From positions 1 to 64,000 of the forward strand of contig CALVBC010000002.1 in the NCBI GenBank assembly GCA_944325685.1: DNA of 64,000 nt. Reading direction: 5' to 3'. This document shows, one piece after another, positions 28,538-36,826 of this stretch. The position numbers and the translations under genes were made by a program. The notes under the pieces were generated by a model. It had not been told where the DNA came from. It did no database searches and was given only the letters and a program-made list of their open reading frames with translations. The DNA comes from an uncultured Erysipelotrichaceae bacterium (GTDB lineage: Bacteria; Bacillota_I; Bacilli_A; Erysipelotrichales; Erysipelotrichaceae). Numbering within the stretch: position 1 is the first letter of the stretch; each line of letters opens with the position of its first letter.

Positions 28538-28758
28538 TACTCTTCCCCCTTCTCTAATTCTTTTAGGCGATTTTCGGCGATGATCAGATCATTCAAGCGA
28601 TCAACGGACAAAATAGCCGCGATAGGCTCATTGTTTTTGATCACGATCTTGATGTCATCGCCATGTAGTTCCGATATGATCTTGGCCGCTTTGCCTTGGT
28701 TTAGATTCGATATCGAAACGAGCGAGTCCAATGTAACTTCTAAAGCACACTTTTTCAT
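28537..28758 (-). CDS. Phd/YefM-family antitoxin-like repressor without a toxin
   Basis: The 73-residue product (MKKCALEVTLDSLVSISNLNQ...) has the pattern of Phd/YefM antitoxins: an N-terminal strand-helix with SNLNQGKAAKIISEL, then IKIVIKNNEPIAAILSVDRLNDLI. The start is ATG 28756-28758, since the earlier in-frame ATG (28788) lies inside the promoter. GGAG is 11 bases upstream. In known systems the protein binds its own operator and neutralises a partner toxin encoded next to it. No RelE/Doc-type toxin is adjacent; the gene instead leads a cell-wall operon. A role as autoregulator of that operon is suggested by palindromes within its promoter. Confidence 0.78.
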   Translation of the reverse strand: MKKCALEVTLDSLVSISNLNQGKAAKIISELHGDDIKIVIKNNEPIAAILSVDRLNDLIIAENRLKELEKGEE

Positions 28759-28779
28759 GACAAATTTAACTCCATAATT

Positions 28780-28840
28780 AGTATACAATTTATCGATAAA
28801 TTTATCAATGTTTTTATATATAAATTTATAGATAAATTTA
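28780..28840 (-). promoter_or_regulatory. Promoter with palindromic operators for the Phd cell-wall operon
   Basis: On the minus strand TTGATA (28803-28808), a 17-base spacer and TATACT (28780-28785) form a good promoter. The palindrome TTTATCGATAAA (28789-28800) fills the spacer, and TTTATAGATAAA (28825-28836) lies 36 bases upstream. The core ATAAATTTAT recurs at 28796, 28820 and, with one base fewer, 28832. This is what an autoregulated Phd-type operator would look like. Confidence 0.7.
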
Positions 28841-28901
28841 CTGATATTTTTGTCGTGAATTTAAGTGTGCTTTTCTAATTAAGATTTATTATTTTATTTT
28901 A

Positions 28902-29921
28902 CTATCGGTTTTTTTGATCTTCTAGGTTGTGGATCATATAGTTATAAGAGTCTCTGCACATCTCATCGATCCCTAGTTCTACTTCAAAGCCCAATAGTTC
29001 TTTCGCCTTTTGAGTATCAGCGTAGCTTGTTGCGATATCACCAGGTCTTCTATCGTGGATCTCATATTTTAATGTTTTACCACAGGCTTTCTCATAAGCG
29101 TGTAGTACTTCAAGGACACTATAGCCCTTACCTGAGCCGACATTGATCACTTCTGCCCCTTTGTGCTTGCATGCATATTCAACGGCTTTTAAGTGGGCTT
29201 TAGCTAAGTCAACGACATGGATGTAATCTCTGACACCAGTACCATCGATCGTATCATAATCATCACCAAAGACGTTGAGATGATCAAGTTCACCAGTAGC
29301 GACCTTAGCGATATATGGGACTAGGTTATTAGGGATGCCCTTTGGATCTTCCCCTAATAGACCACTTGGGTGAGCGCCGATCGGATTGAAGTAGCGCAAG
29401 TTGACAACGCTGATATCCTTATTCGCCAAGGCGAAGTCACTTAAGATGATCTCATTGAACTTCTTGGTCGTGCCATAAGGGTTAGTGGTATCACCTTGAC
29501 CATATTCCTCTTTGAATGGGACTTCAAAGTTATCACCATAGACTGTGGCACTACTTGAGAAGACGATATTGTCGACATGGTATTTATCCATCATCTCATA
29601 GAGGTTGATCGATCCGGAAATGTTGTTTTTGTAATAGGTAAGTGGGATCCTAACTGATTCACCGACGGCTTTATAACCAGCGAAGTGGATGATCGCTTCA
29701 AAGTGATTCTCTTTAAAAGCTCTTTCTAATCCTTCACGGTCTAAGATATCGACCTCATAGAATTTAGGTCTGACACCTGTCAGCTTTTCGATCCGGTCTA
29801 AAACGTCGATATTGGCGTTATAGAGATTGTCTAAGATGATGACCTCATGACCGCTTTGGATGAGTTCAACGACTGTATGGGAGCCGATATAGCCCATACC
29901 ACCTGTTACTAAGATCTGCAT
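28902..29921 (-). CDS. galE: UDP-glucose 4-epimerase
   Basis: GalE interconverts UDP-glucose and UDP-galactose for galactose use and for sugar-containing envelope polymers. The 339-residue length is standard. NAD binding is shown by GGMGYIGSHTVVEL (7-20). The catalytic residues are in FSSSATVYGD (about 121-130) and Tyr/Lys in NPYGTTKKFNE (about 148-158). YFNPIGAHPSGLLGEDP and GTGVRDYIHVVDLAKAH are typical of GalE rather than of related epimerases. GGGGG lies ahead of the ATG. It follows rseP by 13 bases on the same strand, so it is at the end of the rpsB operon. The UDP-glucose pool it controls would also supply the glycolipid transferases of this window. Confidence 0.95.
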   Translation of the reverse strand: MQILVTGGMGYIGSHTVVELIQSGHEVIILDNLYNANIDVLDRIEKLTGVRPKFYEVDILDREGLERAFKENHFEAIIHFAGYKAVGESVRIPLTYYKNNISGSINLYEMMDKYHVDNIVFSSSATVYGDNFEVPFKEEYGQGDTTNPYGTTKKFNEIILSDFALANKDISVVNLRYFNPIGAHPSGLLGEDPKGIPNNLVPYIAKVATGELDHLNVFGDDYDTIDGTGVRDYIHVVDLAKAHLKAVEYACKHKGAEVINVGSGKGYSVLEVLHAYEKACGKTLKYEIHDRRPGDIATSYADTQKAKELLGFEVELGIDEMCRDSYNYMIHNLEDQKNR

Positions 29922-29934
29922 AATTTTCCCCCTT

Positions 29935-31014
29935 TTAGAATAATCTTAAGATATCTTGGAACGTCACAAAGACGAATAATCCTAATATGATGAATAAGCT
30001 GATATACATGAGGATATTGATCGCTTTTTCACTTAGTGGTCGTCTGATGATCGCCTCGATCAGTAGGATAAGTACTCGACCTCCATCTAAGATCGGTAAA
30101 GGCAAGGCATTAAAGATACCGACATTTAGCGATATAAGCGCGACAAGTAAAAGATATGACTCAAAGCCTTGGGATACCGCTTGTTCGGTTACAGTGAAGA
30201 CACCGATCGGACCACTTAGGTTTTCTAAGCCTTGGCCGACAAATAACTGCCCTAAAGCCATAAAGATCGTCCGTGTTGCATAGGCCAAATAATCAAAACC
30301 ATATATCCAACAGTTGAAGAAGTTGACATCGACCACCTGTGTCTCATCAGCGTAGATACCGAATTGGACCGCATCGACTTCAGCGACATATTCCTTCTTC
30401 ATCGAGGTCTCATACGTTTGCCCATCTCTTTCATAGACGACCGTTAAGACATCTTCATCATGACCTTGGGTAAAGGTGATGAAGTCTTCAAACGTCTCAG
30501 GACTATAGCTGATATTGAGCTCATCATAGCGTACTTCTAATATCTCATCACCAGCTTGAAGACCTGCTCTTTCAGCAGGACTATTCGCCATGACTTCCCC
30601 AACTCTGGCATCAGGCGCGATCGCATAGCTACCATTATAGAGGATGATCATTGAACAGATGACTAAAGCCAAGATGCAATTCATGAAGATACCGGCCATC
30701 ATGATGATGATCCGCTTCCACTTAGCGATACCTGGTAAAGTCCTTTCATAAGGGATATCCGTTGTATCGACCTTGGTCTCAAGGTCATTATCGGTATCAC
30801 CAGCCATTGCGACAAAGCCACCAAAAGGCAAAGCCCTTAAAGACACCTCGGTCTCTTTACCTTTATGCGACCAGATCTTTGGCCCCATCCCGATCGAAAA
30901 CTCTTGGCAATAAACGCCGAAGATCTTCGCAGCGATGAGATGACCAAACTCATGGATGATGATGATCACCGATAGTAATATGACAAATAAAATAATCGTT
31001 AAAATAAGCGACAT
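29935..31014 (-). CDS. rseP: Site-2 intramembrane metalloprotease RseP/RasP
   Basis: This membrane zinc protease cuts anti-sigma factors and remnant signal peptides inside the membrane. The 359-residue length is normal for single-PDZ Firmicutes forms. The zinc motif is HEFGH (21-25) in the first membrane segment. The PDZ domain is at about 130-200 (VMANSPAERAGLQAGDEIL). The third zinc ligand is in NALPLPILDGGRVL near the C-terminus, followed by a last membrane helix. AAGGAAG lies before the ATG 31012-31014. It lies in the isoprenoid/phospholipid operon, normally directly after dxr, but here dxs comes between. Confidence 0.95.
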   Translation of the reverse strand: MSLILTIILFVILLSVIIIIHEFGHLIAAKIFGVYCQEFSIGMGPKIWSHKGKETEVSLRALPFGGFVAMAGDTDNDLETKVDTTDIPYERTLPGIAKWKRIIIMMAGIFMNCILALVICSMIILYNGSYAIAPDARVGEVMANSPAERAGLQAGDEILEVRYDELNISYSPETFEDFITFTQGHDEDVLTVVYERDGQTYETSMKKEYVAEVDAVQFGIYADETQVVDVNFFNCWIYGFDYLAYATRTIFMALGQLFVGQGLENLSGPIGVFTVTEQAVSQGFESYLLLVALISLNVGIFNALPLPILDGGRVLILLIEAIIRRPLSEKAINILMYISLFIILGLFVFVTFQDILRLF

Positions 31015-31047
31015 CTATAATCTTCCTTTCAACTTTATAAGTATACC

Positions 31048-32919
31048 CTAGCTTTGAAAACTTTTAAATATCTCGCTTTCAATACTTTCAGTATCTAGAC
31101 CATATCTTCTTTCAACATCTTTAGTATCACCTTGCGCGATAAAGGCATCGGGATAGCCAAAGTGTAAGACCTTTTTTGTGATCTTATTTTGAACTAATGA
31201 TTGATCAACAGTATCCTTTAAGCCACCGACCAGTGTCTCATCTTCGATGGTGACGATCATGTCATGACTTTGGATAAGCGCTAAGATCGTCTTTTCATCA
31301 AAAGGTTTAAGATATGATACATTGATGATACTAGGATCGATATTGTGATCAACTTTTAGCTTATCAGCTACCTCTTTAGCTCTAGCTACCATCTTACCGA
31401 TCGCGATGATAAGGATATCTGAACCTTTATTTATGATCTCCGCTTTTTTAGCTTTTAAGCGTTTGGTCTGATCTTTAATATCAAAATGATAAGCTTCTTG
31501 ACCTCTTGGATATCTGATCACCACCGGTCCATCGAGATCTTCGATCGCCACTTTGAGCATATCCTCGAGTTCTTGATAGTCCTTAGGGGCTAAGATCGTG
31601 ATATCAGGGACGACCTTTAAAAAGCCAAGGTCATATAAACCATTATGGGTCTCACCATCTTTACCGACAAGACCTGCCCGATCTAAACAGATGACGACAT
31701 GGGTGCCTTGTAAGGCGATATCGTGGATGAGTTGATCATAAGCCCTTTGTAAGAATGATGAATAGATGGCGACCACCGGTATCATCCCACCGACCGCTAA
31801 GCCACTGGCCATCGTGAGGGCGTGTTGTTCAGCGATCTGGACATCGAAAAAGCGCTCAGGGAATTTCTCTTTAAAATATGTCAAACCTGTACCTGAAGTC
31901 ATCGCTGCCGTGATCGCGACGATCTTGTCGTTGGTAGCAGCTAATTCAGCGAGCTTTTTGCCAAAGATACTGGAATAATCATCGCTCTTACTTTTGACTA
32001 CCCCTTTATCAAGATCAAATGGTGATACCCCATGATAAAGATCAGGGTTTTCTTCGGCTGGCTTATAGCCTTTGCCTTTTTTTGTCAAGCAATGGATGAG
32101 GACTGGCCCTTTGAGATCTCTAGCACGATATAACATCGATTCCAGTTTATCGAGATCATGACCATCGACCGGTCCTAAATATGTAAAGCCCATATCCTCG
32201 AATAACATATTCGGGATGAACAGTTGTTTCAAAGTATGTTTGATCCGTCTTACTACTTTGACGATCCACTCACCGATATAAGGAATCTTTAAGACGAATT
32301 TTTTGATGATGCGGTTAGAATTGGTATAAAGCGGTTTAGTTCTGGCTTTAGATAAAGCTTGGGCTAAGCCACCATCGGTCTTTTCGATACTCATCTCGTT
32401 GTCATTCAAGATGACGATGATATCAGTCTTACTGCTGGCGGCGTCAGCTAAGGCTTCAAAAGCCATCCCTGCCGTCATCGAGCCATCACCGATCACGGCG
32501 ACGATCCGGTTTTTCTCATGCCTTAGATCACGCGCTCTGGCTAGACCTAAAGCCGCTGAGATCGAAGTTGAGCTATGGCCAGTATCAAAGACATCGTATT
32601 CTGATTCCCGTCTTTTAGGAAAGCCTGATAGACCGTCGAGCTCTCTTAAGGTATCCATCTGATCTTTTCTTCCGGTCAAGATCTTATGGACATAGGTCTG
32701 ATGACCGACATCGAAGATGATCTTATCGATCGGCGTATTAAAGACCGTGTGGATGGCGATCGTCAGTTCGACCACGCCTAAATTAGAAGAAAGGTGGCCT
32801 CCCTTCTTAGCGACATCTTGTAGTAATTCTTCTCTCAATTCATCAGCCAGCTTTTTTTGATCAGCTATCGATAGCTTACGGACATCAGCTGGTGAATCGA
32901 TCTTATCTAATATCTTCAT
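31048..32919 (-). CDS. dxs: 1-deoxy-D-xylulose-5-phosphate synthase
   Basis: Dxs condenses pyruvate and glyceraldehyde 3-phosphate, the first step of the non-mevalonate isoprenoid pathway. The 623-residue chain carries the thiamine diphosphate motif GDGSMTAGMAFEAL...NDNEMSI (about 143-177), FDVGHQTYVHKILTGR and FDTGHSSTSISAALGLA in the N-terminal domain, DVQIAEQHALTMASGLA in the pyrimidine-binding domain and a C-terminal transketolase-like domain. The start overlaps dxr by 17 bases. Dxs directly followed by rseP and preceded by dxr, the second enzyme of the same pathway, is not the textbook Firmicutes order, in which dxs is elsewhere near xseA/ispA. It places both first pathway steps together with UppS, which uses the end products. 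Confidence 0.96.
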   Translation of the reverse strand: MKILDKIDSPADVRKLSIADQKKLADELREELLQDVAKKGGHLSSNLGVVELTIAIHTVFNTPIDKIIFDVGHQTYVHKILTGRKDQMDTLRELDGLSGFPKRRESEYDVFDTGHSSTSISAALGLARARDLRHEKNRIVAVIGDGSMTAGMAFEALADAASSKTDIIVILNDNEMSIEKTDGGLAQALSKARTKPLYTNSNRIIKKFVLKIPYIGEWIVKVVRRIKHTLKQLFIPNMLFEDMGFTYLGPVDGHDLDKLESMLYRARDLKGPVLIHCLTKKGKGYKPAEENPDLYHGVSPFDLDKGVVKSKSDDYSSIFGKKLAELAATNDKIVAITAAMTSGTGLTYFKEKFPERFFDVQIAEQHALTMASGLAVGGMIPVVAIYSSFLQRAYDQLIHDIALQGTHVVICLDRAGLVGKDGETHNGLYDLGFLKVVPDITILAPKDYQELEDMLKVAIEDLDGPVVIRYPRGQEAYHFDIKDQTKRLKAKKAEIINKGSDILIIAIGKMVARAKEVADKLKVDHNIDPSIINVSYLKPFDEKTILALIQSHDMIVTIEDETLVGGLKDTVDQSLVQNKITKKVLHFGYPDAFIAQGDTKDVERRYGLDTESIESEIFKSFQS

Positions 32920-34042
32920 TTATATAACTATAAACTAAATCACACGCATGATGATATGCTTGATCAATGTCATTTATATCGACTTCTTTTTTATAATAAG
33001 CATCTTTTAATACTCTTAAGATCATCTCTTCGATCTTTAAAAAACTGATCTTATCATTTAAAAATAAGGATACTGCTGTATCATTGGCCCCATTTAAATA
33101 GGCTGCTAGATTACCACCTAACTTTCCTACCGCTTTAGCGATCTTTACAAGTGGGAAACGATCATCATCAAGTGGTAAAAAGGTCAGTGGTGATCTTAAT
33201 AAGTCTAAGGTCTTAGCACCATCAAATGCTTGATGTTTATCAAATAATGCATAACTTATCGGTAAGCGCATATCTGGCTCACTTAGTTGTGCTAAGATCG
33301 AGGCATCACTAAATTCAACTAATGAATGGACGATGCTTTCCTTGTGGATGACGACATCGATCTTGTCAAAGTCGATATCGAATAAGTGATGGGCTTCGAT
33401 GACTTCAAAGCCCTTATTCATCATCGTCGCTGAATCGATCGTGATCTTAGCGCCCATCGACCATGTTGGATGAGCTAAAGCCTCGGCTTTAGTGACATTT
33501 ATAAGTTCATTTCGTTTCTTATCGCGAAAAGCGCCACCGCTTGCTGTGATGATGAGCCTTTTGATCTCATCGTGATCTGAACCTTTTAAGGCTTGATAGA
33601 TAGCTGAGTGTTCTGAATCGATCGGATATAGCTTAGCGCCAGTCTTTTGCATCATCGCTTTGATGATGTCACCACCGACGACCAAGCTCTCCTTATTAGC
33701 TAAAGCGACATCTTTACCTTCTGATATGGCCTTATAGGTCGGTTTAAAACCGACATAGCCGACTAAGGCATTGATGACTAGGTCATATTCAACAGCTTCC
33801 ATCATCTTTAAGATGCCATCATCACCATCAAAAAAGTTGATCTCAGGATAGCGATCATAAAAACCACTAGCATCCTTCATATAGACGGCTTTGATATTTT
33901 GATCTTTTAGTAGCTCATCTAATATGTCGCTATGTTCATAGACCGATACAGCGACTAAGACGATATCATCCTGACCTTTTAAGATATCGATCGTCTGTTT
34001 ACCGATCGAGCCACTAGCGCCAAGTAAGATCGCTCTTCTCAT
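32903..34042 (-). CDS. dxr: 1-deoxy-D-xylulose-5-phosphate reductoisomerase
   Basis: Dxr converts 1-deoxy-D-xylulose 5-phosphate to 2-C-methyl-D-erythritol 4-phosphate with NADPH, the committed step of the pathway. The 379-residue product shows the NADPH site GASGSIGKQTIDIL (8-21), ALANKESLVVGG (about 114), the metal and substrate site in LYPIDSEHSAIYQAL, and MNKGFEVIEAHHLF. It lies between cdsA (four-base overlap, ATGA) and dxs (17-base overlap). Confidence 0.96.
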   Translation of the reverse strand: MRRAILLGASGSIGKQTIDILKGQDDIVLVAVSVYEHSDILDELLKDQNIKAVYMKDASGFYDRYPEINFFDGDDGILKMMEAVEYDLVINALVGYVGFKPTYKAISEGKDVALANKESLVVGGDIIKAMMQKTGAKLYPIDSEHSAIYQALKGSDHDEIKRLIITASGGAFRDKKRNELINVTKAEALAHPTWSMGAKITIDSATMMNKGFEVIEAHHLFDIDFDKIDVVIHKESIVHSLVEFSDASILAQLSEPDMRLPISYALFDKHQAFDGAKTLDLLRSPLTFLPLDDDRFPLVKIAKAVGKLGGNLAAYLNGANDTAVSLFLNDKISFLKIEEMILRVLKDAYYKKEVDINDIDQAYHHACDLVYSYINEDIR

Positions 34043-34806
34043 AGAAACATCTCACCCATCGAGACACAGAAGATCAAACAGAATAAGAGCGAATCGACAC
34101 GGTCTAAGACACCACCGTGTCCTGGTATCAAAGAACCGAAGTCCTTAACGCCATAATTGCGCTTGATCAAACTAAATGATAGGTCACCGATCTGTGATAC
34201 GATCGGTAAGACTAATGACATGATCAAAAAATATGGGAAGAACGCTTCTTTTAAAAAGAAGAAAGCGAATATCCCTGATAATAAAGCGCCGAAAAACCAA
34301 CCACCGATCGCTCCTTCTACGGTCTTCTTCGGTGATACCCTTTCATTGAGCTTGTGTTTTCCAAATAACATGCCAGTAAATAAAGCGGCGATATCACAAC
34401 CAAAGCTCGCGATAAGGACATAGATCATCATAAGGCTACCGTTATCGCGATCATACATCCGTAAGATCGAGTAAGCGGCGATCCCTAAGATCACACTCAT
34501 CATAAAGACGGCAGCGATATCATCTAAGGTGATATCGGCAAATAAGATAGCGATAAAAAAGAGGTAGATGATATAGAAGATCGTGAGACCGACTTGCATG
34601 TGCGGCAAGACATTGATGGCCAAGATATATAGGACCATCGATATATAAAGGAGCACATTTAAGCGCTTTTCACGGATACTACAAAACTCATAACAAGCGA
34701 TCAAGACGATCGCTGCTACTAAGATATCAGTAAAGATCCCACCTAATAGTAAAGTCGGGATACAGATCGCTGCTAAGATAACAGCACTAATCACTCGCGT
34801 TTTCAT
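34039..34806 (-). CDS. cdsA: Phosphatidate cytidylyltransferase
   Basis: CdsA makes CDP-diacylglycerol from phosphatidate and CTP, the branch point of phospholipid synthesis. The 255-residue membrane protein has about seven to eight membrane segments and the family signature SQIGDLSFSLIKRNYGVKDF...LIPGHGGVLDRVDSLL (about 200-240), preceded by KKTVEGAIGGWFFGALLSG. It overlaps uppS by 20 bases and dxr by four, so translation is tightly coupled. Confidence 0.95.
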   Translation of the reverse strand: MKTRVISAVILAAICIPTLLLGGIFTDILVAAIVLIACYEFCSIREKRLNVLLYISMVLYILAINVLPHMQVGLTIFYIIYLFFIAILFADITLDDIAAVFMMSVILGIAAYSILRMYDRDNGSLMMIYVLIASFGCDIAALFTGMLFGKHKLNERVSPKKTVEGAIGGWFFGALLSGIFAFFFLKEAFFPYFLIMSLVLPIVSQIGDLSFSLIKRNYGVKDFGSLIPGHGGVLDRVDSLLFCLIFCVSMGEMFL

Positions 34807-35503
34807 CTAAGCCTCCAAAACGGCGATGACGCCCTTTATATTCCTCGATACATTTATCGAATTCTTCCCTAGTAAAATCTGGCCATAGTGTATCGGTAAA
34901 GATAAGTTCACTATAAGCGATCTGCCACAAAAGGAAATTCGAGATCCGCTTTTCACCACTGGTACGGATCATCAGATCGACATCAGGCATGCCTTTAGTG
35001 AAAAGAAGATCACTGAATTTTTCTTCATCAAGATCATCTTCTCTTCCTTCTTTTACTTCCTTGGCATATTCCTTACAAGCCCTGATGATCTCATCACGAG
35101 AACCATAGTTGACCGCAAAAGCTAAGACCATGCCTTTATTGTCTTTGGTCTTTAAGATGGCATCTTTAAAGATGTCTCTAGCGACTGCTGGGATCCTATC
35201 CATCTCACCTAACATCATGACCTTGATGTCATTTTCCATCAGCTCTTTTAAGTAAGCGGCAAAGAAGATCTTTGGTAAAGACATGATATAATCGACCTCA
35301 TCCTGTGGCCTTTTCCAATTTTCGGTCGAAAATGCATAAAGCGTCAAGTATTTGACGCCTTTGGCACTGGCATGGATCGCGATATCACGGACTCTTTGGA
35401 CCCCGATGTAGTGTCCTTCATAGCGCAATTTGCCCTTGGCTTTCGCCCAACGGCCATTACCGTCCATGATGATCGCTACATGCTTCAAAGTAGTATCTGT
35501 CAT
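34787..35503 (-). CDS. uppS: Undecaprenyl diphosphate synthase (cis-prenyltransferase)
   Basis: UppS lengthens farnesyl diphosphate to undecaprenyl diphosphate, the lipid carrier for cell-wall building blocks. The 238-residue protein has the diphosphate-binding start IIMDGNGRWAKAKGK (11-25, catalytic Asp in MDG), LYAFSTENWKRP (about 71), and the C-terminal signature LMIRTSGEKRISNFLLWQ with SELIFTDTLWPDF. The start lies one base from the frr stop with no ribosome site of its own, which suggests re-initiation by ribosomes leaving frr. Confidence 0.96.
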   Translation of the reverse strand: MTDTTLKHVAIIMDGNGRWAKAKGKLRYEGHYIGVQRVRDIAIHASAKGVKYLTLYAFSTENWKRPQDEVDYIMSLPKIFFAAYLKELMENDIKVMMLGEMDRIPAVARDIFKDAILKTKDNKGMVLAFAVNYGSRDEIIRACKEYAKEVKEGREDDLDEEKFSDLLFTKGMPDVDLMIRTSGEKRISNFLLWQIAYSELIFTDTLWPDFTREEFDKCIEEYKGRHRRFGGLDENASD

Positions 35504-35504
35504 A

Positions 35505-36053
35505 CTAGATCGTCATGATCTCTTTTTCTTTTTTACTAGCGATCGCGTCGATGTCTTTGATGTATTTGTCAGTATCCTTTTGAACTTGGTCTAATAGATC
35601 CTTTTGCGTATCCTCAGGGATCGTCTTGTCCTTTTTGAGTTGATCATTCATCTCACGGCGGACATTGCGGATCTGGACCTTAGCTTCTTCGGCGAATTTT
35701 GAGACTTCCTTGCAATATTGTTTACGTGTCTCTTCTGTGAGTTGAGGAACGGTGATCCTTACAACGGTGCCGTCATTGCTTGGCGGAAGACCAAGATCGG
35801 ATTTATTGATCGCCTTTTCGATGTCCTTTAAACTTGAAGCGTCATAAGGCTTGATAACTAAAGTCTTACCCTCAGCAACTGAGATCGAAGCCATTTGGTT
35901 GATCGGTGTCATAGCCCCATAGTATTCTACCTCGATGTGATCTAATAACATCGGGTTAGCCCTACCAGTCCTGACACTTGTCAAGCGGCTTTCAAATTGG
36001 TCGATGACCTTGCTCATCTTGTCTGAGCATGTGTTGATAATATCTTCAAACAT
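35505..36053 (-). CDS. frr: Ribosome recycling factor
   Basis: RRF splits the post-termination ribosome together with EF-G. The 182-residue length and sequence are typical: LTSVRTGRANPMLLDHIEVEYYG (25-47), LPPSNDGTVVRITVPQLTEETRK (about 93-115) and the C-terminal helices of domain I (KYIKDIDAIASKKEKEIMTI). An AGGAG site lies upstream. It keeps the common order pyrH-frr-uppS. Confidence 0.97.
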   Translation of the reverse strand: MFEDIINTCSDKMSKVIDQFESRLTSVRTGRANPMLLDHIEVEYYGAMTPINQMASISVAEGKTLVIKPYDASSLKDIEKAINKSDLGLPPSNDGTVVRITVPQLTEETRKQYCKEVSKFAEEAKVQIRNVRREMNDQLKKDKTIPEDTQKDLLDQVQKDTDKYIKDIDAIASKKEKEIMTI

Positions 36054-36069
36054 ATTGATAGTTCTCCTT

Positions 36070-36768
36070 TTATCTAATTATAGTACCAATCGAGCTATCA
36101 TTTATAGCTTTTTTGATATTTCCTTTTTGATTCATATTGAAGACTAGGCATTCTTTTCGATATTCCTTAGCCATCGCTGCAGCTGTGAGATCGATGACCT
36201 TCAAGCCCTTCTCTAATAGTTCATCATAGCTGATCTCTTGGTATTTCTTAGCGTCTTTATTGATACTAGGATCACTATCATAGACGCCATCGGTGCCGTT
36301 TTTGGCCATCAAGATGACATCACACTTGTTTTCGATCGCCCTTAAGACGGCTGTTGAATCAGTGGAGAAATAAGGTTGTGATACACCGCCACCGAAGATC
36401 GTGACGATCCCTTCACTTAGATAATTCCGTGACTTGATCGGATCGTATTTCTTACATCCTTCGATATCTAAAGCGCTTAAAGCTTTGGCTTTGACATGAT
36501 GATCTAATAAAACGTTCTCTAAAGCGATCGCATTCATGACCGTTGACATCATGCCCATCTTGTCGGCTGCGATACGATCAAAACCTAATTCTTCAAAGAT
36601 CCTGCCTCTGATGAGATTACCACCACCGACGACGATCGCGACACTGACACCACTAGCGACGATGTCCTTGATCTCTTCGGCTAGGCCTTCTAAATATTCT
36701 GGATCATAGATGCCCTTGCCATTACCAAGAGCTTCACCACTGAGTTTGAGTAAGACTCGTTTGTACAT
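36070..36768 (-). CDS. pyrH: UMP kinase
   Basis: PyrH phosphorylates UMP to UDP in pyrimidine nucleotide synthesis, and is a hexameric enzyme of the amino-acid kinase fold. The 232-residue protein has LLKLSGEALG (6-15), VVGGGNLIRG (about 45), MGMMSTVMNAIALE and DSTAVLRAIENKCDVILMAKNGTDGVY. An AGGAGG site lies before the ATG. A terminator stands between tsf and pyrH, so its level may be lower than that of the two translation genes upstream. Confidence 0.97.
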   Translation of the reverse strand: MYKRVLLKLSGEALGNGKGIYDPEYLEGLAEEIKDIVASGVSVAIVVGGGNLIRGRIFEELGFDRIAADKMGMMSTVMNAIALENVLLDHHVKAKALSALDIEGCKKYDPIKSRNYLSEGIVTIFGGGVSQPYFSTDSTAVLRAIENKCDVILMAKNGTDGVYDSDPSINKDAKKYQEISYDELLEKGLKVIDLTAAAMAKEYRKECLVFNMNQKGNIKKAINDSSIGTIIR

Positions 36769-36780
36769 TTTTGCCTCCTA

Positions 36781-36811
36781 AAAATAAAGGGGAAAAGAAC
36801 TTTTCCCCCTT
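36781..36811 (-). terminator. Internal terminator between tsf and pyrH
   Basis: Minus-strand GGGGAAAAG (36808-36800) pairs with CTTTTCCCC (36797-36789), followed by TTTATTTTT. It lies 16 bases after the tsf stop and just before the pyrH ribosome site, so it would lower, not end, expression of the downstream genes. Confidence 0.75.
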
Positions 36812-36826
36812 GATCTTTCGATTATA

